Source: Acidobacteriota bacterium
Lineage (GTDB): Bacteria > Acidobacteriota > Terriglobia > Acidiferrales > UBA7541
NCBI GenBank assembly: GCA_003223215.1
Contig: QHYH01000091.1
Span: 1-60,695 of the forward strand
Length of the DNA: 60,695 nt
Direction of reading: 5' to 3'
Part shown: positions 1 through 8,525 of the stretch, one piece after another
Numbering within the stretch: position 1 is the first letter of the stretch
How the letters are laid out: each line of letters opens with the position of its first letter
Notes under the pieces: model-generated
What the model saw: the letters and a program-made list of their open reading frames with translations, nothing else
Database searches by the model: none
Told to the model about the DNA's origin: nothing
Position numbers and translations under genes: made by a program

Positions 1-212
1 CAGCTTCTTACCTGGACTCTCGGCGCGCAGCAAAGCTCTCCGCTGCCGAATACCTGCTGATCAGCTGAGGAATCAAAAAGGATCGCACCGCATGGCAAAG
101 TGTGATCGGAACCAGCCAATCCTATAAATTTCTCCAGCGATCCGTCAGAACAAATTTACCGTGGCGCGCCGGGAGCCGTCGCCAAAAACAATAGTGAGCA
201 GCCCGGGACCAC

Positions 213-1054
213 GATCGTTTCCACGGCCTGGTGGAGCGGCGCGGCCGGGTGCGTCGTCGTGCGCAGGGCACTTCGTTGTCTCTGGGACAGTGGCCCAATG
301 AGCTCTGGTGCACCGACTACAAAGGCGAGTTCTTGCTGGGAAATCACAAATACGGCTATCCGCTCACCGTCACCGACCACGCCAGCCGTTTTCTTTTGAC
401 TTGTGAGGCGCTTTCTTCGACCCGGGAAGATTACGCTTTCACTGTATTTGAGCGGCTTTTTAAGAGCGCGGCCTGCCCGCCAACATCCGCAGTGACAACG
501 GCGTACCCTTCGCTTCCGCACACGCCTTATTCAATCTGAGCAAGCTCGCGGTCTGGTAGTTAAGGCTGGGAATCGGCACTGAACCCATCAAGCCTGGCCA
601 TCCGCAGCAAAACGGCCGTTATGAACGCATGCATCTCACTTTGAAGATAGAAGCCACCAAGCCTGCGGCCGCCAATTTCCTTCAGCAGCAGGCCCGCTTC
701 GACAGGTTTATCGATGTCTTCAACAACGAATGTCCGCCCGAAGCGCTGGCCATGAAATGTCCGGCGGAGGTCTACCAACCTTCCCCACGTCCCTACACCG
801 GATTGCCAGACATCGACTATCGACTCCACGATAAGACCATCGTGGTCACGCGTTGCGGTCGCATCTGTCTGGGCAAGAAAAAAATCAATTTCAGCCAGGT
901 CTTCGCCGGTCAAGCCGTCGGCATCAAAGAAGTGCACGACGACATCTGGCTGGTCAGCTTTATGTATTATGATTTGGGATACTTCGATCTGGAGACTCGA
1001 GTGTTCGAACCGCTCGAAAATCCGTTCGGCCCAAAAGTGTTACCTATGTCCTAG
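213..1054 (+). pseudogene. IS481-like transposase (integrase core), frame-broken
   Basis: Remains of a DDE transposase with an rve integrase core. The first piece reads through WCTDYKGEF, a typical core-domain opening with its first catalytic Asp. The reading frame then moves near 470, where the continuation IRSDNGVPFAS (second Asp) lies in another frame, and a TAG interrupts it near 557. The C-terminal piece from 629 contains FNNECPPEALAMKCPAEVY, the usual end of this transposase group. No N-terminal helix-turn-helix is visible upstream, so the gene is 5' truncated, frameshifted and stopped. It sits at the left window edge beside the outermost tRNA-Ile scar. Family assignment is by recognition of the core; IS3-like cannot be fully excluded. 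Confidence 0.75.
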
Positions 1055-1098
1055 GTACGTTTTGTAACCCATGTCTCCGGGCCGGACCCTGAAACTAA

Positions 1099-1143
1099 TG
1101 GTGGGCCTGGGTGGACTTGAAGCACCGACCTCGCCCTTATCAG
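1099..1143 (-). repeat. tRNA-Ile 3' fragment (att scar 1)
   Basis: 45 bp matching the 3' half of the tRNA-Ile gene at 30216-30292, from the CCA end to the anticodon loop, with one mismatch seen (GAAGCACC for GAACCACC). Identity stops exactly after the loop bases read as TATCAG. The sequence beyond (AATTGCGGTC) resembles that after the scars at 8100 and 24760. This is the leftmost scar of the array. Confidence 0.85.
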
Positions 1144-1213
1144 AATTGCGGTCGTTGGTCCCGCGCGAAGAATTTACGCATGGCGCCTTCTTTTGCAGGA
1201 GTCGCCATTTGCT

Positions 1214-1663
1214 TCAAGGAACCATCCTTGAAAGATCGAGAACCGAGAATCCAGTGGACTCTGCCGCCTTGGCCAACCGGTGGTCCCCGCAGACGAAGCT
1301 CCTCCTGGACGGACGCTGTCCGCACCATACCAAGGACGCGCCAAGTTGCAGGCCGTCTGCCGCCCGCAACGGATGCTGATCCAACAGCTGCGTCGCCAAA
1401 TCTCGAATCTGATCGCCTGGAAGAATTTCTCTCCATGCCTTGCCTAGCAAACGCAGACGTGCCACTGCACCTTGTTTATCGAGATTCGTTATCTCGTTTT
1501 CGCAATGGAGGCGGCAAATAGCACTATAAACTTCTACGAGGCTTCCCCACCAAACTACGGGTGCGAATCTTCTCAGATAGGACTGGGCGTGACGGCTCGC
1601 CGCTTCGTGAACACACAGCGGGACGAGCGCGCTTGCATCCCAGAAGGCGGTCGTTTTCTTCAA
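1214..1663 (-). CDS. PIN-domain toxin (VapC-like)
   Basis: A 149-residue PIN-domain protein, predicted to be an Mg-dependent RNase toxin. Visible acidic positions are Asp near residue 9 in AFWDASALV, Glu in SLVEVYSA, Asp in RAADGLQLG and Asp in VCGDHRLAKAA, the usual four-carboxylate arrangement. Its start overlaps the end of the upstream antitoxin gene by 4 bp (ATGA), so the two are translationally coupled. It is the only cargo, with its antitoxin, in the roughly 1-kb segment between the first two tRNA-Ile scars. Target RNA cannot be read from sequence. Confidence 0.85.
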   Translation of the reverse strand: MKKTTAFWDASALVPLCVHEAASRHAQSYLRRFAPVVWWGSLVEVYSAICRLHCENEITNLDKQGAVARLRLLGKAWREILPGDQIRDLATQLLDQHPLRAADGLQLGASLVWCGQRPSRRSFVCGDHRLAKAAESTGFSVLDLSRMVP

Positions 1664-1950
1664 CGCTTCTCTTCTCTGTCGGCCAGAATGGCTTGCATGG
1701 CCTTGTTTCCCTTGACACTTCCGGTTGGAATCTTCAGAAGCTCCTTCACATTGAGTCGCACCTTGGGCAAACGTAGTTTCCCCGCCGCAACCAGGACCAG
1801 TTCTTGATGGTCGGCGTCTTCCGCCGAAAACGGTACGAGTTTGGCCACCGGGAGGTTACGGTCTCTGATCACCACTTCTTCGCCTCCCTTGGCGAATGAA
1901 AGGTACTTGCTTAACTGATTCTTCAGTTCTGCCACATTCACACTGCGCAT
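1660..1950 (-). CDS. Phd/YefM-type antitoxin
   Basis: A 96-residue antitoxin. The N-terminus (MRSVNVAELKNQLSKYL) and the segment GEEVVIRDRNLPVAKLVP match the Phd/YefM fold that binds operator DNA. The C-terminal part is charged and probably wraps the PIN toxin encoded immediately downstream. A 13-nt palindrome containing a TATAAT -10 lies about 20 bp before the start codon, which fits the autoregulation typical of this class. Phd-type antitoxins are often paired with PIN toxins, so the assignment is consistent with its neighbour. Confidence 0.85.
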   Translation of the reverse strand: MRSVNVAELKNQLSKYLSFAKGGEEVVIRDRNLPVAKLVPFSAEDADHQELVLVAAGKLRLPKVRLNVKELLKIPTGSVKGNKAMQAILADREEKR

Positions 1951-1969
1951 TTGGCCACTCCGTGCTCAT

Positions 1970-1982
1970 GGCTATTATAGCC
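1970..1982 (-). promoter_or_regulatory. Antitoxin promoter -10 inside a palindrome
   Basis: GGCTATTATAGCC is a 13-nt palindrome. Read on the minus strand it contains a perfect TATAAT -10, about 20 bp upstream of the antitoxin start at 1950. No strong -35 is seen 17 bp further up (TTTCGT). The overlap of dyad and -10 suggests an autorepressor operator. Confidence 0.55.
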
Positions 1983-2102
1983 GTGATTGCCGGGCAACGA
2001 AAGAGCCGGTTGGGGTGCTTGCAGGGTGCCTTGGGTGGCTCCGTAGGCGTGGAAGTAAAATTGTCGGACCGTCTGAGCGACCCGACACATAGGTTTGATT
2101 TA

Positions 2103-2147
2103 TGGTGGGCCAGGGTGGACTTGAACCACCAACCTCGCCCTTATCAG
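2103..2147 (-). repeat. tRNA-Ile 3' fragment (att scar 2)
   Basis: Second copy of the tRNA-Ile 3' half, with at least two substitutions (GGGCCAGGG and CCAACC). It is preceded by GATTTA, as at the intact tRNA. The right flank (GGCGGACCTTC, then ATATGTTTG) closely resembles the right flank of the scar at 7734, so both mark the same end of related elements. Confidence 0.85.
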
Positions 2148-2290
2148 GAGGCGGACCTTCGCCATATGTTTGTCCGCATCATTGGATTCCCCACCGCCCG
2201 TACCATTGAGGGCTCTTTCTGCTGGATCGCCTGTGCAGCGTTGTGCACCTGAGGGACATTCAGCCGTCCTTGGTTGCAGGGCCCGAATCG

Positions 2291-2593
2291 TCAGCGGCGG
2301 CCTTGTTCGGCCACTTCCTCATCCAGACGCTCGGCAAGAAACATCTTGAGCAGGGATTGGTAAGGCATATCGCGTTTGTTGGCCAACTGTTTCAGGCGCG
2401 CAATGATCGTAACCGGTAAGCGCAACGAGATCGTCCGAACGGAGGGCGTCAGGTTCGGAAATACGACGCGTTTTGCCTTCGTCCAATCTATATAGTCGGC
2501 CGAATCCCTGCGCGCCCAGAAATTCCTTTCCTCCTCTTCAGACCTAAACGTCGGAAGGGTTTTCAGGTTTTTCTTGTTCATGATAGCCTTCAT
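2291..2593 (-). CDS. BrnA-like antitoxin
   Basis: Antitoxin partner of the BrnT-like toxin gene upstream, which it overlaps by about 40-50 bp. A central stretch (FWARRDSADYIDWTKAKRV) is characteristic of BrnA proteins, followed by a ribbon-helix-helix-like C-terminal half (TISLRLPVTIIARLKQLAN). Starts at 2593 or at Met5 (2581) are both possible; the second gives MNKKNLKTLP, which looks more usual. BrnA proteins bind BrnT and repress the shared promoter. The pair occupies nearly the whole 0.86-kb segment between scars 2 and 3. Confidence 0.8.
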   Translation of the reverse strand: MKAIMNKKNLKTLPTFRSEEEERNFWARRDSADYIDWTKAKRVVFPNLTPSVRTISLRLPVTIIARLKQLANKRDMPYQSLLKMFLAERLDEEVAEQGRR

Positions 2594-2873
2594 AAATTCT
2601 CCGTTCTCTGCGGGTCATCTCTCGAGCCGAGATAACCCGGATCAGCTTGCGCCGCACGGTGAAAGCCACAAATAACAGCCGGTTTGAGTCCGTGCGGCCG
2701 AGCGCGTAGAAGCGAGCCTCATGTCGCGAATGCTTCGGATCAGGTCGAACAATGAGCGGTTGATTGAAGAAAACCTCCTCGCACTCGAAATCTGCAACGC
2801 CATGCTTGTCCCAATTCTTATTGACATTACCTTCATTCCAGTTGAACCCGGTGCACTCCGTCCATAGGTCCAT
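2544..2873 (-). CDS. brnT: BrnT-like ribonuclease toxin
   Basis: A roughly 109-residue BrnT family RelE-fold toxin. Visible family marks are the opening FNWNEGNVNKNWDKHGV, then FECEEVFF, RYALGR-like FYALGRT, LLFVAFTVR and the C-terminal ISAREMTRRERRIYE. The start at 2873 is preferred over an upstream ATG at 2894 because the longer version would run through the promoter palindrome and because family members begin close to FxWDExK. With a -10 centred about 10 bp upstream, the message would be nearly leaderless. The downstream gene is its BrnA-like antitoxin. Confidence 0.85.
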   Translation of the reverse strand: MDLWTECTGFNWNEGNVNKNWDKHGVADFECEEVFFNQPLIVRPDPKHSRHEARFYALGRTDSNRLLFVAFTVRRKLIRVISAREMTRRERRIYEGYHEQEKPENPSDV

Positions 2874-2892
2874 GTATATCGCTATTATATAC
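2874..2892 (-). promoter_or_regulatory. brnT promoter/operator dyad
   Basis: GTATAT-N7-ATATAC dyad. On the minus strand it contains TATAAT (ATTATA at 2884-2889 on the plus strand) and abuts the ATG at 2873, so the transcript would start at or within a few bases of the start codon. It fits an operator for the BrnTA complex. Confidence 0.5.
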
Positions 2893-2953
2893 ACGTTTCG
2901 AGGTTAGGCCAATTGGGACCAAGGCTTGCTTCTCGCCTAATCAATTCGCCCGC

Positions 2954-2968
2954 GATTTATGGTGGGCC
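2954..2968 (-). repeat. Short tRNA-Ile 3'-end scar (att scar 3)
   Basis: GATTTATGGTGGGCC matches the last bases of tRNA-Ile plus the six-base flank found at scars 2 and 5 and at the intact gene. The rest of the tRNA half is missing. At 15 bp it could be chance, but it lies where the BrnTA segment ends. Confidence 0.4.
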
Positions 2969-3108
2969 GCCAGTTCGTCGCAGGGATTCCGCACATTGGA
3001 GAGCTCTCGCTGCTCCGATTCTAACGAAGAGCATCGAGGGCCGGTTGTCGACAGCGCCCAAGTGCCCTTCGGAAACGCCGCTGCCGGAAAGCGGGTCCCA
3101 GTGCCCTA

Positions 3109-4233
3109 CTAATCGGGAGTTGCCTGTTTGGCAAGCAGGTAGTCTAGGTTCGCCCATCCAATCGCACCTGCCGGGCTTTCTGAAGATTGGAAATTGGGGT
3201 CGAACTGAACCCAAACGTCTTGCGCTCTAGTAATCGGGGCACCCGCTAACAACTGATATTGCCTCCCGCCAATCTCAAAATCGATTCGGCTCTGACTCAC
3301 ATGACCCTTTACTGCACCTTGAAAGTTCTCCGCCGATAGAATCAACCGTCCAACACCAGGCGCGTAGATCCAAACCGCCCCATCTTTGCCTGTGCCCGTC
3401 GCGCTGCCGTGGTCCATGTCAATGATGGCTTCCCGACCTCTCAAGAGGAGCGGCGATATCATTCGCAGCTCGTCTTGAGCCGGATCAAGAGTCGCATGGG
3501 GCGCGAGGGGTAAGACTGGCATGTGGTCAAGCAGTTCGCCGGTCAGTTCGGCCTTTCCCAGCCCTTCAATGTCGATCTGGAGTTTTTGTCCCGGCTCCAG
3601 TTCGTACTGTTCAATCGGCAAGTTTTCCAAATCAGCTGTGGAGAAGGTGAAGCTGCCTCCATTCGGGGAGAGAGGCAAGAATTGACGGCGTATCCCCAGT
3701 GCGATTTTGTCTCCCTGCCTCGCAAGAAACTGGATGCCAAATTCCAGAAATCCGCGCTTTTTCACGTCCATCCCCCCCGAGCAAACTCCGTTCTGGTGCC
3801 CATTCATGGACAAGGCACATTGCCATGACAAATCGGAGTTCGGTAACGTCAAAGTGACCAGCAAGACCGGCCCCTGTGCGTTTGAACGTGCTCTGACGAC
3901 CACTAAACCAGAACTGAGCCCGACAATAAGCAAAAGCATCAGGACGAATGCAAACCGAGGAATTCTCATCGCCTCTGCTCCTTTCTTCCACCAAACCTCG
4001 AAGCTTCTCTTTTCTTTGGCCCGTTTTGTTGAGGTCAGTAGATGTTGAATTGCCGAAACATTTTTTGGGGAATCCAGGCTCGCAGTGCGCCGTAACTCCG
4101 CTCCGAGCATCGCGTAGTCCTGCAGCCACGTGCGACACTTCTCGCACTCTCCGATGTGTTCGGCTGCTTCTCTGGGAATGCGTTCGCCGTCGCACAACGC
4201 TGATACAAACTCCTCTGCATCCTCACATCTCAT
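3109..4233 (-). CDS. Membrane anti-sigma factor with zinc-finger N-terminus
   Basis: A roughly 374-residue protein. The cytoplasmic N-terminal domain contains HIGECEKCRTW, an HxxxCxxC zinc-anti-sigma motif. A single membrane helix follows near residue 95-115 (FAFVLMLLLIVGLSSGLVVV). The large C-terminal part would be periplasmic and is not assigned. The start at 4233 is chosen because it overlaps the stop of the sigma gene by ATGA and places the zinc motif near the N-terminus; a longer frame upstream is antisense noise inside the sigma gene. It should sequester the adjacent ECF sigma factor until an envelope signal releases it. Confidence 0.85.
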   Translation of the reverse strand: MRCEDAEEFVSALCDGERIPREAAEHIGECEKCRTWLQDYAMLGAELRRTASLDSPKNVSAIQHLLTSTKRAKEKRSFEVWWKKGAEAMRIPRFAFVLMLLLIVGLSSGLVVVRARSNAQGPVLLVTLTLPNSDLSWQCALSMNGHQNGVCSGGMDVKKRGFLEFGIQFLARQGDKIALGIRRQFLPLSPNGGSFTFSTADLENLPIEQYELEPGQKLQIDIEGLGKAELTGELLDHMPVLPLAPHATLDPAQDELRMISPLLLRGREAIIDMDHGSATGTGKDGAVWIYAPGVGRLILSAENFQGAVKGHVSQSRIDFEIGGRQYQLLAGAPITRAQDVWVQFDPNFQSSESPAGAIGWANLDYLLAKQATPD

Positions 4234-4754
4234 CTGCTCTCCTTCTTGATAACCTGGCCGTCGTGCCAAATCTGTCGCAACTTCCGGCGCGCCGCAGCTA
4301 ACCGCGACCGTACCGTTCCCACTGGAATTCCCAGGATTCCTGCCAGGTCCGCATAGGATTGACCTTCCACCTCGCGCAACCACAGCAGCGACCGCTGCTC
4401 CGCATCGAGTTTTGCAAACGCATCCCCTACCAGCGAGCAGGTCTCCGCTTTGGCTCGATCAGTTCCCTCACCATGGGCCTCCCCGGTCGGGTCCTGCTGC
4501 CGCCACCACTCCACCGCGCGCCTCTTCGCGATTCCAAACAAGTACGCTCGCAACGACGTATCAGGGCGAAATCCGTTCGGGCGCTTCAAGAGCTGCAGGA
4601 ATGTTTCTTGCACCACATCCTCCGCAGCTTGGGGAGTTGAGAGGAGCTGCCCTAGAAACGCCTGGAGACGCGGTGCATTTTCCCGGTAGAAGCCTTCAAA
4701 CGCATTAGTGTCTCCCCGGCAGATTCGCTCCCAAAGCTCGCGATCATCAGCCAT
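4230..4754 (-). CDS. ECF-type RNA polymerase sigma factor
   Basis: A 174-residue sigma-70 family member of the extracytoplasmic-function group. Region 2 is visible as FEGFYRENAPRLQAFL, AAEDVVQETFLQLL and SLRAYLFGIAKRRAVEWWR. Region 4 is visible as LDAEQRSLLWLREVEGQSY and IPVGTVRSRLAAARRKLR. It directs transcription of a stress regulon and is probably controlled by the anti-sigma protein encoded 4 bp overlapping downstream. The pair lies in the 4.8-kb segment that ends with the serine recombinase, so it is probably imported cargo. Confidence 0.9.
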   Translation of the reverse strand: MADDRELWERICRGDTNAFEGFYRENAPRLQAFLGQLLSTPQAAEDVVQETFLQLLKRPNGFRPDTSLRAYLFGIAKRRAVEWWRQQDPTGEAHGEGTDRAKAETCSLVGDAFAKLDAEQRSLLWLREVEGQSYADLAGILGIPVGTVRSRLAAARRKLRQIWHDGQVIKKESR

Positions 4755-5638
4755 TCAGCTTCCTTCATCTAGAACGTCGGGAAATCGCGAGAAAAAGTTC
4801 ACGCCCGAATGAATATTCCGCAGCTTTTTCCCCGGCTACCAAGCCCTGGGGAGAATGTCGTGGAAGCCGCATATTACACGCCACTTCGGGAAAGTATAGG
4901 ACAGTCCGGTGTGCGGTCTCCGCGTTTTATGGCCCCTTGCGCCTGGTAACGCGGTCCAGTGGGCTCTGGTACGCCATTTGATGTCCGGTCAGCTCGACTT
5001 GCAAGGGCTCGTCTATCTGCGCCTGGATCACTGAGCTATAACGAGCCATATTCCACTCTTGGATGCTACCCTTCCTCCCTCCCATGTGGTTCAGTGCGGC
5101 AGAACACTGAAACACACGCAGTGTTCTGGTCGAAAGACATGCTTCGCGTTCTGCGGCGCATCGAGATAAGGCTCCGCCCAAGAATCGCCTACACGAGAGT
5201 CTGTCTGCAAAATGACCGCGGACGAAAACCTCGATTTGGGCGGGAGCGACCCGGGTGTTTGTGCGGTTTTGCCGCCCAAAAGTGCTCACCGGGTCGCTCC
5301 CGCCCATCGCCTATCGGAACCCGGCAGGCCCCCTTCGGAGCCCCAAAAGCAGAAAAGTTCATTTTGCATGAAATGTTTCTCGGACTTCTTGCCCATTAGT
5401 ATAAGTAGAGGGGCACTCCGCTAAGCCACCCCCCGACATTCCTCGCAATTCTAGACGGCCATGCCCTCTGTGGTTGACACCATCAATTTGCCTCAATTCC
5501 AATCTTTACAAGGGACCACAGAGGGAAAACACCTCGCCCCTGATGATTTGCTCGCTTTGCGCTCGTTGTTTCTCTTACTCGATACGTGGGACAGAAATGC
5601 TGGGAGGACGCCGGATGCAGAATCACTTCAAGGGCGTA
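4755..5638. other. Gene-free stretch with a long hairpin
   Basis: No convincing coding region is seen over about 880 bp. Short open frames on both strands lack recognisable sequence. The notable feature is the inverted repeat at 5237-5306, listed separately. Confidence 0.5.
5237..5306. repeat. Inverted repeat, GGGCGGGAGCGACCC family
   Basis: Arms TGGGCGGGAGCGACCCGG and CCGGGTCGCTCCCGCCCA are complementary and separated by about 35 bp. The same core GGGCGGGAGCGACC recurs at 22525 inside another nested palindrome, so this looks like a dispersed repetitive extragenic palindrome rather than a simple terminator; no T-run follows. Confidence 0.65.
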
Positions 5639-6175
5639 TCACTTCAGCTTCACAGCCGGCGTGCCAGACTCCACGTCAAGGCAATGCCGCGCCTTCTCCG
5701 CGGCGTCAGGATCATCCGAATAAAACTCGATGAATTCATCGTGACTGACGAAAGCCATGTGATATGCCGGAGATGTCAGAAGGTAGAAGTCCCATCCGAA
5801 AATAAGAGCAAGTTGGATGAACGTGGCCAGGTCAGCGCCTTCATGCTTGGCGAACAGATGGCCAGGCGCAGCCGCCAGTTGCCGACGGTCCCCATAGCTT
5901 TCACGCATGCGGTAATACAAATGAAGATTCTCGCTGGAACCCCAAACACCCCAGAGCGTTACCCAGAGCAGGCACTCGTCAAATGGTTCGAGATACGAGG
6001 CGAGGAATTCGCTCAGCCAAGTCAGCCTTGACCAGTTGACTCCTGAAAGCGATGTCGTGACCGAATGCGCCCGGTCATTGATGATTGGGTGAACTGCCTC
6101 ATCCAGGCGCAACGCATGTCCTTGGCACCAAGCTTGCGACTCTTCTTTGGTTAGATACCACATGGCCGCCATCAT
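5639..6175 (-). CDS. Hypothetical protein, about 178 residues
   Basis: I do not recognise the family. The protein is soluble and acidic, rich in aromatic residues, with stretches such as YLTKEESQAWCQGHALRL, FLASYLEPFDECLLWVTLWGVWG and FVSHDEFIEFYSDDPDAAEKARHCL, which look like genuine coding rather than shadow. The longest frame starts at 6232; a start at 6175 or 6163 (MWYLTKEES) is more natural. Its size and composition, and its place next to a recombinase on a mobile segment, would fit an immunity-type or accessory protein, but that is speculation. Confidence 0.55.
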   Translation of the reverse strand: MMAAMWYLTKEESQAWCQGHALRLDEAVHPIINDRAHSVTTSLSGVNWSRLTWLSEFLASYLEPFDECLLWVTLWGVWGSSENLHLYYRMRESYGDRRQLAAAPGHLFAKHEGADLATFIQLALIFGWDFYLLTSPAYHMAFVSHDEFIEFYSDDPDAAEKARHCLDVESGTPAVKLK

Positions 6176-6311
6176 AACAGACCAGATTGCCGCAGAAGAA
6201 TTTAGGGGTTTTTGAAAAGGCACAATGCGCACTGGCCGTTGACAGCGACGAAGAATCGGCGCAACTTGACCGGCACACGTGTACCGTCAGTGCACGCCAA
6301 CAGAGGAACAG

Positions 6312-7763
6312 ATGCGACAAGCCGTTTTGTATGCAAGGGTGTCGAGCAAGGATCAGGAGCGCGAAGGTTTCTCGATCCCCGCGCAACTGAAATTTCTCCG
6401 CGAATACGCGCAAACCCACGAGCTGAACGTCCTCCACGAGTTTGTGGATGTCGAGACCGCCAAGACGACTGGCCGAAAGCAATTCGGCGAGATGGTGCGG
6501 TTTCTGCGCGATCACAAAGCATGTCGCATTGTGTTGGTGGAGAAGACCGACCGGCTATATCGGAACTTCCGCGATTGTGTGACCCTCGAAGACCTCGACG
6601 TTGAAATTCACCTGCCCAAAGAAGGGCAGATCATCAGCAAGGACTCGAAATCACAGGCCAAGCTCGTCCACGGCATTCAGCTTGTCATCGCTAGGAACTA
6701 CATCGAGAACTTGCGGGATGAAGTACGCAAGGGAATGCGGGAGAAAGCAGCGCAGGGCATTTACCCCAGCCGGCCGCCGCTCGGCTACCGGAATAACAAA
6801 TTGCTGCGCACTATTGAGGTTGACCATGACAACGCGCCGATCGCACAGAGAATGTTCGAGCTGTATGCAACAGGCACTCATTCGCTGGCGAGTTTGCGCG
6901 GTTTTCTCAAAGCGGAGTATGGCAAGGTCTTCTCGAAGTGGCATCTGGAAAAACTACTCAAGAACCCCTTTTACATCGGAACTTACGAATGGGAAGGTAA
7001 GAGCTACGCAGGCACGCATTCTCCCCTTGTGAGCTCTGAAATATTCGCCCGTGTGCGTGACGTGCTGAGCAGCAAAGCGCGACCTCGCAAACAGAAACAC
7101 GAGTTCGCATTTTCCGGTTTGCTCCACTGCGCTTATGACAATTGCGCGGTCACCGCCGAATTCAAGAAGCAGAAGTACACGTATTACCGCTGCACGGGTT
7201 ATCGCGGCAAGTGCGACCTGCCGTACTTCCGTGAGGAAGTGATGGCCGAACGCCTCGGCCAGGTCTTGCAGGCGATCCGAATCCCGGATGACGTTTTGGC
7301 GCAGCTTGAAGAGTCCGTGCTCTCTGATAAAACCAATGAGGAAACACTCAGGAAGCGCCAGGCCGAGCGAATGCACCAACGGCTGCCCCAACTCCGCAGA
7401 CGCCTTGAGCAGGCTTACGTTGACCACCTCGACGGAAAAATCACGGAGGAATTTTGGGAGGCGAAGTCCGCCGAGTGGCAGGAAGAGGAGCAAGCACTCT
7501 TAGCGTCCTTGCGCGAGCTCGAACAGGCGGAAAATCCCGAGCGTGCGCTCGACCGCGTTCGCATTTTAGAACTCGCGAATAAGGCGCATTCTCTGTACGT
7601 TACGCAGACTCCGCAGGAAAAAGCGAAATTGCTTAGAATGGTGCTATCGAACTGCGCGGTGGACGCGGTAAGTGTTCATCCCACCTACAGAAAGCCCTTC
7701 GACATGATCTTCGAACGGGCGAAAACAGGGGAATGGTGGGCCTGGGTGGACTTGAACCACTAA
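6312..7763 (+). CDS. Large serine recombinase
   Basis: A roughly 484-residue serine site-specific recombinase. The catalytic N-terminal domain opens MRQAVLYARVSSKDQ, with the nucleophile Ser in RVS; it continues with VEKTDRLYRN. A recombinase domain follows (YPSRPPLGYRN through NPFYIGTYEW), then a zinc ribbon (CAYDNC ... YRCTGYRGKC) and a coiled-coil-rich tail (RLPQLRRRLEQAYVDHLDGK). The start at 6312 is preceded by AGAGGA, a plausible ribosome site; an ATG 33 bp upstream is less fitting. The last ten or so codons (EWWAWVDLNH) lie inside a tRNA-Ile 3' fragment, so the gene ends in its own probable attachment site. It is the likely integrase of the 4.8-kb segment. Confidence 0.9.
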   Translation: MRQAVLYARVSSKDQEREGFSIPAQLKFLREYAQTHELNVLHEFVDVETAKTTGRKQFGEMVRFLRDHKACRIVLVEKTDRLYRNFRDCVTLEDLDVEIHLPKEGQIISKDSKSQAKLVHGIQLVIARNYIENLRDEVRKGMREKAAQGIYPSRPPLGYRNNKLLRTIEVDHDNAPIAQRMFELYATGTHSLASLRGFLKAEYGKVFSKWHLEKLLKNPFYIGTYEWEGKSYAGTHSPLVSSEIFARVRDVLSSKARPRKQKHEFAFSGLLHCAYDNCAVTAEFKKQKYTYYRCTGYRGKCDLPYFREEVMAERLGQVLQAIRIPDDVLAQLEESVLSDKTNEETLRKRQAERMHQRLPQLRRRLEQAYVDHLDGKITEEFWEAKSAEWQEEEQALLASLRELEQAENPERALDRVRILELANKAHSLYVTQTPQEKAKLLRMVLSNCAVDAVSVHPTYRKPFDMIFERAKTGEWWAWVDLNH

Positions 7764-7778
7764 CCTCGCCCCTATCAA
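7734..7778 (-). repeat. tRNA-Ile 3' fragment (att scar 4), overlapping a recombinase gene
   Basis: 45-bp tRNA-Ile 3' half with a few substitutions (CACTAACC, CCCCTATCAAG). It supplies the last codons and the TAA stop of the serine recombinase gene. The right flank (GCGGACCTTC, ATATGTTTG) is shared with the scar at 2103. Confidence 0.85.
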
Positions 7779-8099
7779 GAAGCGGACCTTCCCAATATGT
7801 TTGCCGCAATCGTCTGGTCCTGGGACGCCACGTCCCAACACGAGGATTTAGTTGTTGCGCTTGCACTTGCTGAAATGTCGAGACGGCAAAAAGGCGGCAA
7901 CTGGACCACCAAAACTCTTACCCTGAGGTCTGTTTCCCTCCTTTTCGCGATCGAGTTGGCAACGAGGGGCGCGGAACGTCACGATTGCGTTTATATCGGC
8001 TCGCCCGGAAACTTGGCAAGTAGTTGGGAAATGGCTTTTTACGCGAGAGTCCGCAAACCGGGAAAAGTGAGGATGACCGCATGAACACTGGCTGATTTA
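7779..8099. other. 321 bp without a recognisable gene
   Basis: The stretch between scars 4 and 5. Short open frames have no recognisable content. The last 60 bp (GGGAAAAGTGAGGATG ... GATTTA) resemble the sequence left of the intact tRNA-Ile 3' end and of the scar at 28832, so this is an element arm. Confidence 0.5.
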
Positions 8100-8144
8100 T
8101 GGTGGGCCTGGGTGGACTTGAACCACCGACCTCGCCCTTATCAG
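8100..8144 (-). repeat. tRNA-Ile 3' fragment (att scar 5)
   Basis: 45 bp identical to the 3' half of the intact tRNA-Ile, ending at the anticodon loop, then TATTGAGG. It is the left boundary of the 16.7-kb island whose integrase gene ends at 24753. Confidence 0.9.
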
Positions 8145-8393
8145 TATTGAGGCCCCGGGTCTCGAAGCGTCATTCTTCGCAATACCGGGCGGCTCGCCAA
8201 TCCAAAGCTGATTCTTTGGAGAGAGTTGCCGGAACAAAGGGACGAGGCACTTCAAAAGAGCAACAAGCGTTGGCTAGTCTTGGGGCTCAGGCCGAAAGAA
8301 CACGATTCCAGGATGGGATTTTGGAGGTATGCTTGGACATTCGTGTCAGAGGCGGTGAGCGACTGGGCCATTTTAGCGGTCCATTTAGGGCCA

Positions 8394-8525
8394 CCCCTTT
8401 CCCTCTTGTCGAGGATCTCAGAACGGTCCTCGCCGTGAAGGGTTCGCTTCGCCGCGCAACACCGGCGCGCCCTTGACCGCTGCGGGCCGTTCTGAGAGAA
8501 CACCCCCTTCCAAGAGGGAAAGGGG
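8394..8525. repeat. 132-bp nested inverted repeat
   Basis: The outer arms CCCCTTTCCCTCTTG (8394-8408) and CAAGAGGGAAAGGGG (8511-8525) are perfect complements. The inner arms CTCAGAACGG (8417-8426) and CCGTTCTGAG (8487-8496) are also perfect. The centre (8438-8477) carries a GC-rich core related in inverted orientation to 27668-27709. It may be a non-autonomous mobile palindrome or structured RNA. Confidence 0.65.

Noticed and set aside
5461-6031. Plus-strand frames at 5461-5733 and 5474-6031
   Set aside because: They overlap the minus-strand hypothetical gene and have no coherent protein-like sequence.
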